This document shows, piece after piece, positions 16,875-25,576 of a stretch of DNA of 64,000 bases. The DNA is from an uncultured Paraprevotella sp. Its GTDB lineage: Bacteria; Bacteroidota; Bacteroidia; Bacteroidales; Bacteroidaceae. The notes under the pieces were generated by a model, which was not told where the DNA came from, made no database searches, and was given only the letters and a program-made list of their open reading frames with translations. The stretch spans positions 1-64,000 of the forward strand of contig URDY01000001.1 in the NCBI GenBank assembly GCA_900546665.1, written 5' to 3'. Within the stretch, counting starts at the first letter, position 1; each line of letters starts with the position of its first letter. The translations under genes and the position numbers were made by a program.

Positions 16875-19096
16875 TTGTCTGCATCATATTGTGAATGAAT
16901 AACCCGATCGTTCAATTCCGCCAGTTTAGCCTTGTTCCAGCGTTCTGTAGTACCAACAAGATAACCGGTTATACGCTGCAAACGATCAATATCCTTACTG
17001 CCACACTTTGGACACACATCCATTTTTGCATCAGCATTTTCATAACCACAATCCATACAACGGTTACGATTATGATTAACTGATCCGTAACCGATATTAT
17101 ATTTATCCATCATATCAACCACACGCATGATCGCTTCTGGATTATGAGTAGCATCACCATCCATCTCCACATAAAAGATGTGTCCACCCCGCGTCAGATC
17201 ATGATAAGGTCCTTCGACTTCCGCCTTATGACGGGCACTGCAATGATAATAGACCGGTACATGATTGGAATTAGTATAATACTCACGGTCAGTTATCCCC
17301 TCAAGCACTCCGAAATCTTTTCTGTCCGCCTTGGTAAAACGACCGGAAAGCCCTTCAGCCGGCGTGGCCAGCACACTATAATTATGCTGATAACGTTCAG
17401 AAAAATCATTTGCTCTGTCCCGCATATATGTTACGATCTTTAAGCCCAAACGCTGAGCCTCCTCGTCCTCACCATGGTGTTTGCCAACCAAAGCAACAAG
17501 ACATTCTGCCAAACCTATGAAACCGATACCCAAGGTACCCTGATTAATTACAGAGGCAATTGTATCATTAGGTTTCAGACGTTCTGATCCCAACCACAGC
17601 ATACTCATGACCAAAGGAAACTGCTTGGCAAAAGCAGTCTGCTGAAACTGCATGCGCTCGTGCAACTGACGCGCTGTAATTTCCAACAAATGATCCAGCT
17701 TCGCAAAAAATGCCGCAATACGTTCTTCCTTATTCTTTATCGTCCGGCATTCAATGGCCAGACGCACGATATTTAATGTTGAAAAAGAAATATTGCCTCG
17801 TCCTATTGATGTTTTCGGGCCGAAACGATTCTCAAAGACTCGGGTCCGGCATCCCATCGTAGCCGTCTCATAAATATAACGCATGGGATCATCAGCCTTC
17901 CAATCTTCATGCTGATTGAAAGTAGCATCCAAATTAATGAAATTCGGAAAAAAGCGACGTGCAGTCACCTTACAAGCCAACTTATACAGATCATAATTTC
18001 TATCCTCCGGCAAATAACTGACACCTCGTTTTTTCTTCCATATCTGGATAGGGAAAATAGCAGTCTCTCCGTTTCCCACTCCTTCATAAGTACTCCGCAG
18101 AATCTCCCGGATAACACAACGTCCTTCTGCTGAGGTATCCGTACCATAATTGACCGAACTGAACACAACCTGGTTACCACCACGAGAATGTATCGTATTC
18201 ATGTTATGAATAAAAGCTTCCATTGCCTGATGTACTCTGGATACCGTTCTGTTCATGGCATGTTGCAAAATACGCTCCTGTCCATCCAGTCCGTCAAGAG
18301 GCTTGGACAGATAATCATCTACAGGACTGTCATAAAGTGCCGAATAATCCTGACCGGTCAAATTCTCAAGTACTTTGATTTCTTCAATAAAAGTAGCCCG
18401 CACATAAGGCGCCAGATAAAAATCAAATGCAGGTATGGCCTGACCGCCATGCATTTCATTTTGGGCCGTTTCAAGAGAAATACAAGCCTGGATACCAGCA
18501 GTTTCTATTCTTTTTGCCGGACGGGATTCACTATGTCCTACAGAAAAACCATTTTTCAAAACCTTATCCAACGGATGCTGCACGCAAGTCAAGCTCTTGG
18601 TCGGATAATAATCCTTATCATGAATATGCAAATAATGATGGGTAACCGCATCTTTTACTTCCTCACTCAACAAATAATCATCTACAAAAGGCTTGGTTGT
18701 TTCACTCGCAAACTTCATCATCATACCAGCCGGTGTATCCGCATTCATATTGGCATTCTCACGAGTGACATCATTGGATTTGATATTGATAATCTCAAGA
18801 AACATGTCACGCGTCTTGGCCTTTCTGGCTATACTACGTTGATTACGGTAGGCTATGTACTTTTGTGCCACATCTTTTCTGCGACTCTTCATCAATTCAA
18901 CTTCTACCGCATCCTGTATTTCCTCTACAGTCATCTGCACCTTACCGCGGTTGGACACATGCTCACAAATCAGATGAATCAGATCTTCATTCTCTCCAAG
19001 CTCCGTATGTACCATGGCTTTTCGAATGGCATCTGCAATTTTCTGAACATTAAATCCGACTATCCGTCCGTCTCGTTTTACTACAGTCTGTATCAT
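16871..19096 (-). CDS. nrdD: Anaerobic (class III) ribonucleoside-triphosphate reductase (NrdD)
   Basis: A 741-residue glycyl-radical enzyme that reduces NTPs to dNTPs without oxygen or B12. An N-terminal ATP-cone (KRDGRIVGF onward) is followed by the barrel. Near the C-terminus are a CMDCGYEN...CPKCG zinc site and the glycyl-radical loop (ITGYL, about 30 residues from the end). The frame is open upstream to an ATG at 19156, but the ATG at 19096 gives the usual N-terminus (MIQTVVKRDG) and is preferred. It forms an operon with nrdG. A cobalamin riboswitch lies 126 bases or more upstream, implying repression when B12 is plentiful. Confidence 0.95.
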   Translation of the reverse strand: MIQTVVKRDGRIVGFNVQKIADAIRKAMVHTELGENEDLIHLICEHVSNRGKVQMTVEEIQDAVEVELMKSRRKDVAQKYIAYRNQRSIARKAKTRDMFLEIINIKSNDVTRENANMNADTPAGMMMKFASETTKPFVDDYLLSEEVKDAVTHHYLHIHDKDYYPTKSLTCVQHPLDKVLKNGFSVGHSESRPAKRIETAGIQACISLETAQNEMHGGQAIPAFDFYLAPYVRATFIEEIKVLENLTGQDYSALYDSPVDDYLSKPLDGLDGQERILQHAMNRTVSRVHQAMEAFIHNMNTIHSRGGNQVVFSSVNYGTDTSAEGRCVIREILRSTYEGVGNGETAIFPIQIWKKKRGVSYLPEDRNYDLYKLACKVTARRFFPNFINLDATFNQHEDWKADDPMRYIYETATMGCRTRVFENRFGPKTSIGRGNISFSTLNIVRLAIECRTIKNKEERIAAFFAKLDHLLEITARQLHERMQFQQTAFAKQFPLVMSMLWLGSERLKPNDTIASVINQGTLGIGFIGLAECLVALVGKHHGEDEEAQRLGLKIVTYMRDRANDFSERYQHNYSVLATPAEGLSGRFTKADRKDFGVLEGITDREYYTNSNHVPVYYHCSARHKAEVEGPYHDLTRGGHIFYVEMDGDATHNPEAIMRVVDMMDKYNIGYGSVNHNRNRCMDCGYENADAKMDVCPKCGSKDIDRLQRITGYLVGTTERWNKAKLAELNDRVIHSQYDADK

Positions 19097-19127
19097 TGTT
19101 TTTATTATTAAGGCCGAAAAATCCTTA

Positions 19128-19147
19128 TCCTCGTCTGCAATCGAGGA
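19128..19147 (-). promoter_or_regulatory. Small hairpin in the nrdD leader, possible expression platform
   Basis: TCCTCG and CGAGGA form a 6-bp stem with an 8-base loop, and on the minus strand a TTTTT run follows 7 bases later. It sits between the cobalamin aptamer and the nrdD start. It might act as a riboswitch-controlled terminator or start-site mask, but the stem is short and the role is a guess. Confidence 0.3.
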
Positions 19148-19221
19148 CTTCGTCATTCACATTCATACCCACAAGATTCCACAATATCATATAATTCGCC
19201 CTAATCCCGAGGCGCAACTAT

Positions 19222-19415
19222 CTTGCATACAGGCAGGTCTTCTGACTTTCTCACATCCCATACCTTCCCGCTTCCCCATGTCAGAAACAGTGGTTTTTCC
19301 TTATGGAATGTATTTACAAAGAGATCACAGCAGCGGGGCTGTCCGGGAATTACACCCGGTTCCCTTTTCATTCCTTCTGCTGCCATACAAATGGCTATCA
19401 GGAACACCTGTACGT
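19222..19415 (-). promoter_or_regulatory. Cobalamin (B12) riboswitch upstream of nrdDG
   Basis: Read on the minus strand, the leader contains the cobalamin aptamer landmarks in order. They are the ACAGGTGTTCC start, the B12-box region (GGGAACCGGGTGTAATTCCCGG, then GACAGCCCCGCTGCTGTGA), and the 3' conserved AGTCAGAAGACCTGCC. This is a close match to the known consensus. The aptamer starts about 4-7 bases after a consensus promoter. By analogy with other B12 riboswitches it should turn expression off when adenosylcobalamin is bound. The regulated enzyme is the B12-independent class III reductase. Confidence 0.93.
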
Positions 19416-19418
19416 GGA

Positions 19419-19450
19419 CAAAGATAACGCTTTTAGCCTTTAGCTCCAAA
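19419..19450 (-). promoter_or_regulatory. Promoter of the nrdDG riboswitch transcript
   Basis: On the minus strand TTTG (complement of 19447-19450) is followed after 20 bases by TATCTTTG (19419-19426). Both boxes are exact matches to the Bacteroidales consensus with normal spacing. Confidence 0.75.
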
Positions 19451-19490
19451 AATTATATTGCAAGTTTTTATCAACATCCATGGCCAGACA

Positions 19491-19532
19491 AAATAAAAAC
19501 GGAAGCAACAGTTTGTTAATCTGTTACTTCCG
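19491..19532 (-). terminator. Rho-independent terminator of dsbD
   Basis: CGGAAGTAACAG and CTGTTGCTTCCG (minus strand) form a 12-bp stem with one G-T pair, followed by TTTTTATTTTG. It lies about 30 bases past the dsbD stop. Confidence 0.85.
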
Positions 19533-19562
19533 CCCTATTGTTAAAAAACGAGTTTTATCCCT

Positions 19563-21590
19563 TTATTTTTTGTAGTTCTTCAATCCTGTCTGCAAGAAAT
19601 CAATGTACTTGCTGACATCTTCATCATACGAATAGGATTTGTTCAGCGGTTTACCTTCATTATCCAACAAAACGTAGAAAGGCTGAGCATTAGCACCAAA
19701 TTTTACGCGTTGCAGATAACTCCATTTATCACCAATTGTACGCAAGGTACGTTCCTGTCCGTTCTCAACAACAGTGATCTTCTCGGCTAATGGAGTTTTA
19801 TCATCTACGTAAAGCGTAATCAGGACATAGTCGTTATTCATAATATCTGCGACTTTCTGATCCACCCAAACTGCCAGTTCCATCTTACGGCAATTCACAC
19901 AACCATAACCGGTAAAATCAATCATAACCGGTTTGTTATGCTGACGTGCATAAGCCATTCCTGCATCGTAATCCATAAACTGTGCTTTCACCTCATTATC
20001 ATAGAGATTAAAATCCTGTGTCTTCATCGGCGGTGAGAATGCACTGATAGCTTTCAATGGAGCACCCCACAAACCAGGAATCATGTAAATGGCAAAAGCT
20101 ATGGAAAGCAGAGCCAGGAAGAAACGTGACACACTTATACGTCCATCCTCATCCTCATCATGCGGAAAACGGATCTTACCCAACAAATACAATCCTAACA
20201 GACCAAATATAGCAATCCACAAGGCAAGGAAGGTCTCACGATCCAGAATATGCCATCCATACGCCAAGTCAGCTACAGAAAGGAACTTCAATGCAAATGC
20301 AAGTTCCACAAATCCCAAGCAAACCTTCACACAGTTCATCCAGTTGCCTGACTTAGGCATCTGTTTCAGCCATGTAGGGAATAAAGCAAACAATGAAAAT
20401 GGCAAAGCCAACGCTATCGCAAATCCCAACATACCAATTGTAGGCGCCAACACACTGCCAGAAGTGGAAACCTCAACCAAAAGGAAACCAATAATCGGAC
20501 CGGTACAAGAGAAAGACACCAAAGCCAATGTAAAGGCCATCAAGAATATGCTCAGGAAACCTGTTGTTGATTCAGCCTTTGAGTCCACTGCATTACTCCA
20601 TGAAGACGGTAGAGTCAGCTCAAACGCACCAAAGAAACTGGCCGCAAAGACCAATAGCATCAAACAGAAGAATATATTAAAAATAGCATTGGTAGATAAA
20701 GCATTAAGTGCACTGGCACCAAAGATACCGGTGATAACCAGTCCCAAAAGCACATAAATCACTACAATACTGATACCATAAGTAAATGCGTCACGTATAC
20801 CTTTTTTCTTGTCTCCGGACCGTTTAAGGAAGAAACTGACCGTCATCGGAATAATCGGCCATACACAAGGAGTCAGCAAGGCAACAAGTCCACCAAGAAA
20901 GCCCAATAAGAATATTTTCCACCAAGCTTGTGACACAGCATTGGAAGCTGATTCACCATAGGCCGCAAGTTCATCAATGACCGGTGCCCAATAATCACTT
21001 CCTGCAACAGATGCCGGCACACTGTCTGCTACTGCCGTTGCTACAACAGAATCAGCCTTTAGCGTATCCGAAACCGCAGCTACTTCTTCAACTTCTTCCT
21101 GTTCCTTCATATCCTTATCCTCTGCTGCAGATCCAGCCTTTCCTTTTCCAGAAAAAGAAAAACCTACTTCAGAAGGAGGAATACAGTTTTCATCATTGCA
21201 TGCACCATAAGTCAATATTCCCTTTACAGAATAATCAGCACCAGTTATACGCATTTTCTGTATAAAAGTAGCCTGACCTTCCATATAACTGACTTCCATT
21301 TCAAACAGATTATCAAACTGCTTGACAACCTTTCCTGCCGGTTTCAATTTTCCTACGGGTTCAACTCCTTTGATTTGATCAAAGATAATTGCAGCCGGAG
21401 TAGGACCTCCATCGGGTATGTCCGTAGAATAGACATGCCAACCGGCTTCTACCTTACCTGTGAATACAATCTCAAATTCCGTATCCGACAACGTCTTTTG
21501 AGTAACTGAAAACTTCACAGGCTCCTGCATTTGTGCACTTGCAGTAAAACACAATAGCAACAAAAAAAGTGAAGAAATAATTTTTTTCAT
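19563..21590 (-). CDS. dsbD: Thiol:disulfide interchange protein DsbD
   Basis: A 675-residue membrane protein that carries electrons from cytoplasmic thioredoxin to periplasmic thiols. A signal peptide is followed by an N-terminal DsbD-alpha-like domain (about 25-165), a low-complexity Asp/Glu/Val/Ala/Ser linker, eight or so membrane spans (about 220-515) and a C-terminal thioredoxin-like domain. The spans include LLTPCVWPIIPMT and SFSCTGPI, each with a redox cysteine. The last domain holds the CxxC pair in GYGCVNCRK. The frame extends to 21617, but the -7 box at 21615-21622 would place the transcript start near 21608, so the ATG at 21590 (MKKIISSLF) is chosen. Confidence 0.92.
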   Translation of the reverse strand: MKKIISSLFLLLLCFTASAQMQEPVKFSVTQKTLSDTEFEIVFTGKVEAGWHVYSTDIPDGGPTPAAIIFDQIKGVEPVGKLKPAGKVVKQFDNLFEMEVSYMEGQATFIQKMRITGADYSVKGILTYGACNDENCIPPSEVGFSFSGKGKAGSAAEDKDMKEQEEVEEVAAVSDTLKADSVVATAVADSVPASVAGSDYWAPVIDELAAYGESASNAVSQAWWKIFLLGFLGGLVALLTPCVWPIIPMTVSFFLKRSGDKKKGIRDAFTYGISIVVIYVLLGLVITGIFGASALNALSTNAIFNIFFCLMLLVFAASFFGAFELTLPSSWSNAVDSKAESTTGFLSIFLMAFTLALVSFSCTGPIIGFLLVEVSTSGSVLAPTIGMLGFAIALALPFSLFALFPTWLKQMPKSGNWMNCVKVCLGFVELAFALKFLSVADLAYGWHILDRETFLALWIAIFGLLGLYLLGKIRFPHDEDEDGRISVSRFFLALLSIAFAIYMIPGLWGAPLKAISAFSPPMKTQDFNLYDNEVKAQFMDYDAGMAYARQHNKPVMIDFTGYGCVNCRKMELAVWVDQKVADIMNNDYVLITLYVDDKTPLAEKITVVENGQERTLRTIGDKWSYLQRVKFGANAQPFYVLLDNEGKPLNKSYSYDEDVSKYIDFLQTGLKNYKK

Positions 21591-21614
21591 AACAAAGTTA
21601 GTGATTTTGAGTTG

Positions 21615-21622
21615 CAAAGATA
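21615..21622 (-). promoter_or_regulatory. -7 box of dsbD
   Basis: TATCTTTG on the minus strand, an exact TAnnTTTG match, 24 bases before the dsbD ATG at 21590. It overlaps the farther upstream start codon, which rules that codon out. Confidence 0.6.
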
Positions 21623-21830
21623 ATCAAAATATAAGTTTCATCTGCCTTTTATTTAAATAAAATTCAAATAACAATAAATAAATATACTTTTTGAATTCAA
21701 ATATCACCTTTTTGCGGCATTTAGATCAGTTCCCGTCAGAATAATCCAGCAAAAAGTCATTGTCAAGAACAGCAATCCATCAAGATACAGCATCCCTGAC
21801 AAAAAGCTATAATATATAGAAATTAAAAAC

Positions 21831-21858
21831 AAAAAAGGCCGCACTTTTCAGTGCGGCC
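21831..21858 (-). terminator. Rho-independent terminator of pckA
   Basis: GGCCGCACT and AGTGCGGCC form a perfect 9-bp GC-rich stem with a TTTT-type loop, followed on the minus strand by TTTTTTG. It lies 25 bases past the pckA stop codon. Confidence 0.92.
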
Positions 21859-21882
21859 ACATTATAAGGGCTTAATTTTAAA

Positions 21883-23490
21883 TTACAACTTCGGACCAGC
21901 AGCAACCAAAGCCTTACCAGCCTCGTTACCTGTGAACTTAGAGAAGTTCTTGATGAAGCGATTAGCCAAATCCTTAGCTTTCTCTTCCCACTCGCAAGCA
22001 CACTTGTAAGTGTCACGCGGATCAAGAATATTAGGATCAACACCCGGCAACTCTGTAGGTACAACAAAGTCGAAGTAAGGAATAGTCTTAGTCGGAGCCT
22101 TGTCGATAGAACCATCGAGGATAGCATCGATGATACCACGAGTATCACGGATAGAGATACGCTTGCCAGTACCATTCCAACCAGTGTTAACCAAGTATGC
22201 CTTAGCACCAGTCATTTCCATCTTCTTAACGAGTTCCTCAGCATATTTAGTAGGATGCAAGCTCAAGAAAGCAGCACCGAAGCAAGCTGAGAATGTCGGA
22301 GTCGGTTCAGTGATACCACGCTCTGTACCAGCCAACTTAGCAGTGAAACCAGACAGGAAGTAGTACTGAGCCTGTTCAGGGCTCAGGATTGACACAGGAG
22401 GCAATACGCCGAATGCATCAGCTGACAGGAAGATAACCTGCTTAGCATGAGGACCCTTAGAAACCGGCTTAACGATATTTTCGATGTGATAGATAGGATA
22501 AGATACACGAGTGTTCTCAGTTACGCTCTTATCAGCGAAGTCAATCTTACCATCTTCAGCAACAGTTACGTTCTCCAACAAAGCGTCACGCTTGATAGCA
22601 TTGTAGATATCCGGCTCAGACTCCTTGTCAAGGTTGATAACCTTAGCGTAGCAACCACCTTCGTAGTTGAATACACCTTCGTTATCCCATCCGTGCTCGT
22701 CATCACCGATCAACAGACGCTTCGGATCTGTAGAAAGGGTAGTCTTACCTGTACCAGACAAACCGAAGAAGATAGCAGAACTCTTGCCTTCCTTGTCAGT
22801 GTTTGCAGAGCAGTGCATTGAAGCGATACCACGCAATGGGTTGTAGTAGTTCATCATAGAGAACATACCCTTCTTCATCTCACCACCGTACCAAGTGTTC
22901 AGGATAACCTGTTCCTTAGTAGTCAAGTTGAATACAACTGCTGTTTCAGAGTTCAAGCCAAGTTCCTTGTAGTTCTCAACTTTAGCCTTGGAAGCGTTGT
23001 AAACAACGAAGTCAGGTTCACCGAAGTTAGCCAATTCTTCAGCTGTCGGACGGATGAACATGTTGGTTACAAAGTGAGCCTGCCATGCAACCTCAACAAT
23101 GAAACGAACCTTCAAACGAGTACTTTCGTTAGCGCCGCAGAATGCGTCAACTACGAAAAGGCGCTTGTTAGAAAGTTCCTTAGCAGCCAAATCTTTCAAT
23201 ACAGTCCAAGCCTCAGGAGTAACAGGCTTATTGTCGTTCTTATACTCGTCAGATGTCCACCATACAGTGTTCTCAGAAGTTGCATCCTTAACGATGAACT
23301 TATCCTTAGGAGAACGACCGGTGTAGATACCTGTCATAACGTTAACTGCGCCAAGCTCAGTCTCTTTACCCTTTTCATAACCTTCCAAACCTGCTTTGGT
23401 TTCTTCTGCATACAATACGTCGTATGACGGATTGTGAAGAATCTCAACGGCACCAGTAATACCGTACTTACTCAAATCAATATTTGCCAT
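21883..23490 (-). CDS. pckA: ATP-dependent phosphoenolpyruvate carboxykinase
   Basis: A 535-residue enzyme interconverting oxaloacetate/ATP and PEP/CO2/ADP. In Bacteroidales it runs mainly in the PEP-carboxylating direction, feeding the fumarate-reducing pathway to succinate. The kinase-1a P-loop [12 protein letters not shown] lies near residues 240-251, the kinase-2 motif LIGDDEHGW near 263, and RIS-type ISIRDTRGI near 445. It is full length and monocistronic. A TAATTTTG -7 box is on the minus strand at 23557-23564, and a strong terminator follows. Codon usage is even and GC-balanced, as expected for a highly expressed gene. Confidence 0.97.
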   Translation of the reverse strand: MANIDLSKYGITGAVEILHNPSYDVLYAEETKAGLEGYEKGKETELGAVNVMTGIYTGRSPKDKFIVKDATSENTVWWTSDEYKNDNKPVTPEAWTVLKDLAAKELSNKRLFVVDAFCGANESTRLKVRFIVEVAWQAHFVTNMFIRPTAEELANFGEPDFVVYNASKAKVENYKELGLNSETAVVFNLTTKEQVILNTWYGGEMKKGMFSMMNYYNPLRGIASMHCSANTDKEGKSSAIFFGLSGTGKTTLSTDPKRLLIGDDEHGWDNEGVFNYEGGCYAKVINLDKESEPDIYNAIKRDALLENVTVAEDGKIDFADKSVTENTRVSYPIYHIENIVKPVSKGPHAKQVIFLSADAFGVLPPVSILSPEQAQYYFLSGFTAKLAGTERGITEPTPTFSACFGAAFLSLHPTKYAEELVKKMEMTGAKAYLVNTGWNGTGKRISIRDTRGIIDAILDGSIDKAPTKTIPYFDFVVPTELPGVDPNILDPRDTYKCACEWEEKAKDLANRFIKNFSKFTGNEAGKALVAAGPKL

Positions 23491-23556
23491 TTTTCTATAA
23501 GATAAAAATTGGTTATTATTATAAAGTTATAATATTTCTAATCCTGATTCCGACTA

Positions 23557-23564
23557 CAAAATTA
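23557..23564 (-). promoter_or_regulatory. -7 box of pckA
   Basis: TAATTTTG on the minus strand matches TAnnTTTG, 66 bases before the pckA ATG, leaving a leader of about 60 bases. Confidence 0.5.
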
Positions 23565-23701
23565 CGAAGTTTTGCCTGCAAATAAAATTTTTGATGCAAT
23601 TATTTTTCTTAATTCCAACCATTATTCCGTTAATTTTCCCAAAAGAGAAAACGGAATACCACAATTGCTAAACAGAGTTTACACTTCTCCAAAGTTTTTG
23701 T

Positions 23702-23709
23702 TATTTTTG
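23702..23709 (+). promoter_or_regulatory. -7 box of upp
   Basis: TATTTTTG, a TAnnTTTG match, 28 bases before the upp ATG at 23738. Confidence 0.5.
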
Positions 23710-23737
23710 TCTGTCGAACCAATTAACATCTTAGCGT

Positions 23738-24400
23738 ATGAAAGTTATTAATTTCGCTGAAAAGCATTCCATTGTCAACAAATACATGGCAGAGCTGAGA
23801 GACATACATATTCAAAAAGACCGTGCCCGTTTCCGACGTAATCTTGAACGCATAGGCGAAGTTATGGCGTATGAAATCAGCAAGGAACTGACCTATCATA
23901 CTCATGAAATCCAAACCCCTTTAGGTATTGCACCGACTGACTTACCTGACGAGAATATCGTACTTGGAACCATTTTCCGGGCCGGTTTGCCATTTCATCA
24001 GGGTTTTCTCAACGTATTCGACCAGGCCGACAATGCTTTCGTCTCTGCATTTCGTTTTTACAAAGACAAAGAATGCCATGATGTAGGCATTCACATCGAA
24101 TACATCGCCACCCCTGACCTCACCGGAAAGACTCTGATAATAGCAGATCCGATGCTAGCCACGGGAAGCAGTATGGAATTTGGTTTACATGCATTCCAAA
24201 CAAAAGGAAATCCGAAAAAGGTCCATCTTTGCTGTACGATAGCCAGTCAACAAGGTGTAGATTATCTGGTCGAGAAGTTCAAGGATACCGACTATACGCT
24301 CTGGTGCGGAGCTATCGACCCTGAACTGAATGAACACATGTATATCGTACCGGGACTAGGTGATGCCGGAGATCTGGCTTATGGAGGAAAAGTGCACTAA
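23738..24400 (+). CDS. upp: Uracil phosphoribosyltransferase
   Basis: A 220-residue type I phosphoribosyltransferase that salvages uracil to UMP with PRPP. The PRPP-binding loop LIIADPMLATGSSM (about residues 144-157), the FRAGLPF motif and the C-terminal YIVPGLGDAGDLAYG uracil-binding motif are all intact. It is a single gene with its own -7 box and a near-perfect terminator downstream. The divergent upstream neighbour is pckA. Confidence 0.95.
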   Translation: MKVINFAEKHSIVNKYMAELRDIHIQKDRARFRRNLERIGEVMAYEISKELTYHTHEIQTPLGIAPTDLPDENIVLGTIFRAGLPFHQGFLNVFDQADNAFVSAFRFYKDKECHDVGIHIEYIATPDLTGKTLIIADPMLATGSSMEFGLHAFQTKGNPKKVHLCCTIASQQGVDYLVEKFKDTDYTLWCGAIDPELNEHMYIVPGLGDAGDLAYGGKVH

Positions 24401-24458
24401 GCCAACACGTTTCCATATTAAAAAGAAGAATTGTGCTTCTATTCTGACTTATTACTGA

Positions 24459-24503
24459 GAAACTAAAAACGACGCACTATTGTAATGCGTCGTTTTTAGT
24501 TTC
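24459..24503. terminator. Bidirectional terminator between upp and korB
   Basis: An 18-bp perfect inverted repeat (24459-24476 with 24486-24503, 9-base loop). The GC core CGACGCA is flanked by A5 on one side and T5 on the other, so it can stop transcription of both convergent genes. Confidence 0.93.
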
Positions 24504-24544
24504 TATTTTCAACCGGATCTGAATTAATACGACCCGTATGTATA

Positions 24545-25552
24545 TTATTCCTTCACTTCCCAAATATCGTTGGTATATAACAACTCATTAAAATTATGAT
24601 AAGCTTTCTTTGCCTTGATTTCTTCTATCTGAGCATTGACAGCTTCGTCATAAGTGGGAGCATCCACATCACGGATCACACCTAATGCCACTGGAAAATC
24701 CGGACCTTGCATAAGCGCCAACTTAAGATGAAGTGTATTATCCTCACAATGGGCATCATGCACAAGTATATCTTTTTCCGTAATACCGTTCTCTCCCAAT
24801 TTAACTACCTTGAGACCAAAACCTTCCTGCATCAGTCCATACTCATTATTCTCACCAAAGATCATAGGTTTACCGTGCTCCAGATAAATGGCATGTTTGG
24901 CACGTCCCTCCTTTGTATATACAGACTCATAAGTTCCATCGTTGAAGATCACACAATTCTGCAAGATTTCACATACAGCGGCTCCTTTATGAGCATGTGC
25001 AGCCTTCAAGATTTCCACGGTTCCGTTAGCATCCGTTGCAACTGCACGCGCAAAGAAGTGACCACGTGCACCAAAACAAAGTTCCGCAGGATTAAACGGA
25101 TCCTCTACTGTACCATAAGGTGAAGACTTACTGACAAAACCACGGGGAGAGGTTGGAGAATACTGTCCCTTAGTCAGACCATATATGCGGTTATTAAGTA
25201 ATATCATGTTAATATCCACGTTTCGACGGATAGCATGAATAAAATGATTACCACCAATAGCCAATCCATCTCCATCACCTGAAATCTGCCATACACTGAT
25301 CTCCGGATTAGCCACTTTAAATCCTGTTGCAATTGCTGCTGCACGACCATGAATTGTCTGCATGGCATAGGTATTCATATAATATGGAAGACGGCTGGAA
25401 CAGCCAATTCCTGAGATAACGGCTGTCTGATGAGGAGCTACTCCAATTTCAGCCATGGCTTTATGCAAAGAAGCCAGGAAAAAATGATCACCACATCCCG
25501 GGCACCAACGCGGCTGCCCTTTTTTATAATCTTTTGCTGTATATTCGCTCAT
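24545..25552 (-). CDS. korB: 2-oxoglutarate/2-oxoacid:ferredoxin oxidoreductase, beta subunit
   Basis: A 335-residue thiamine-pyrophosphate subunit of a 2-oxoacid:ferredoxin oxidoreductase. The N-terminal CPGCGDHFF motif, the TPP-binding GDGDGLAIGGNH motif (near residue 93) and NNRIYGLTKGQYSPTS are those of KorB. With KorA it makes succinyl-CoA (or another acyl-CoA) and reduced ferredoxin from a 2-oxoacid and CoA, or runs in reverse in reductive metabolism. It follows korA by 24 bases on the same strand. No separate delta/ferredoxin-like subunit gene is adjacent. Confidence 0.93.
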   Translation of the reverse strand: MSEYTAKDYKKGQPRWCPGCGDHFFLASLHKAMAEIGVAPHQTAVISGIGCSSRLPYYMNTYAMQTIHGRAAAIATGFKVANPEISVWQISGDGDGLAIGGNHFIHAIRRNVDINMILLNNRIYGLTKGQYSPTSPRGFVSKSSPYGTVEDPFNPAELCFGARGHFFARAVATDANGTVEILKAAHAHKGAAVCEILQNCVIFNDGTYESVYTKEGRAKHAIYLEHGKPMIFGENNEYGLMQEGFGLKVVKLGENGITEKDILVHDAHCEDNTLHLKLALMQGPDFPVALGVIRDVDAPTYDEAVNAQIEEIKAKKAYHNFNELLYTNDIWEVKE

Positions 25553-25576
25553 TTTTTGATCTGCTTAGATATTCGA

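Noticed and set aside
18188..19111. 307-codon plus-strand open frame opposite nrdD
   Set aside because: nrdD is unambiguous, and the frame has no start signal or domain.
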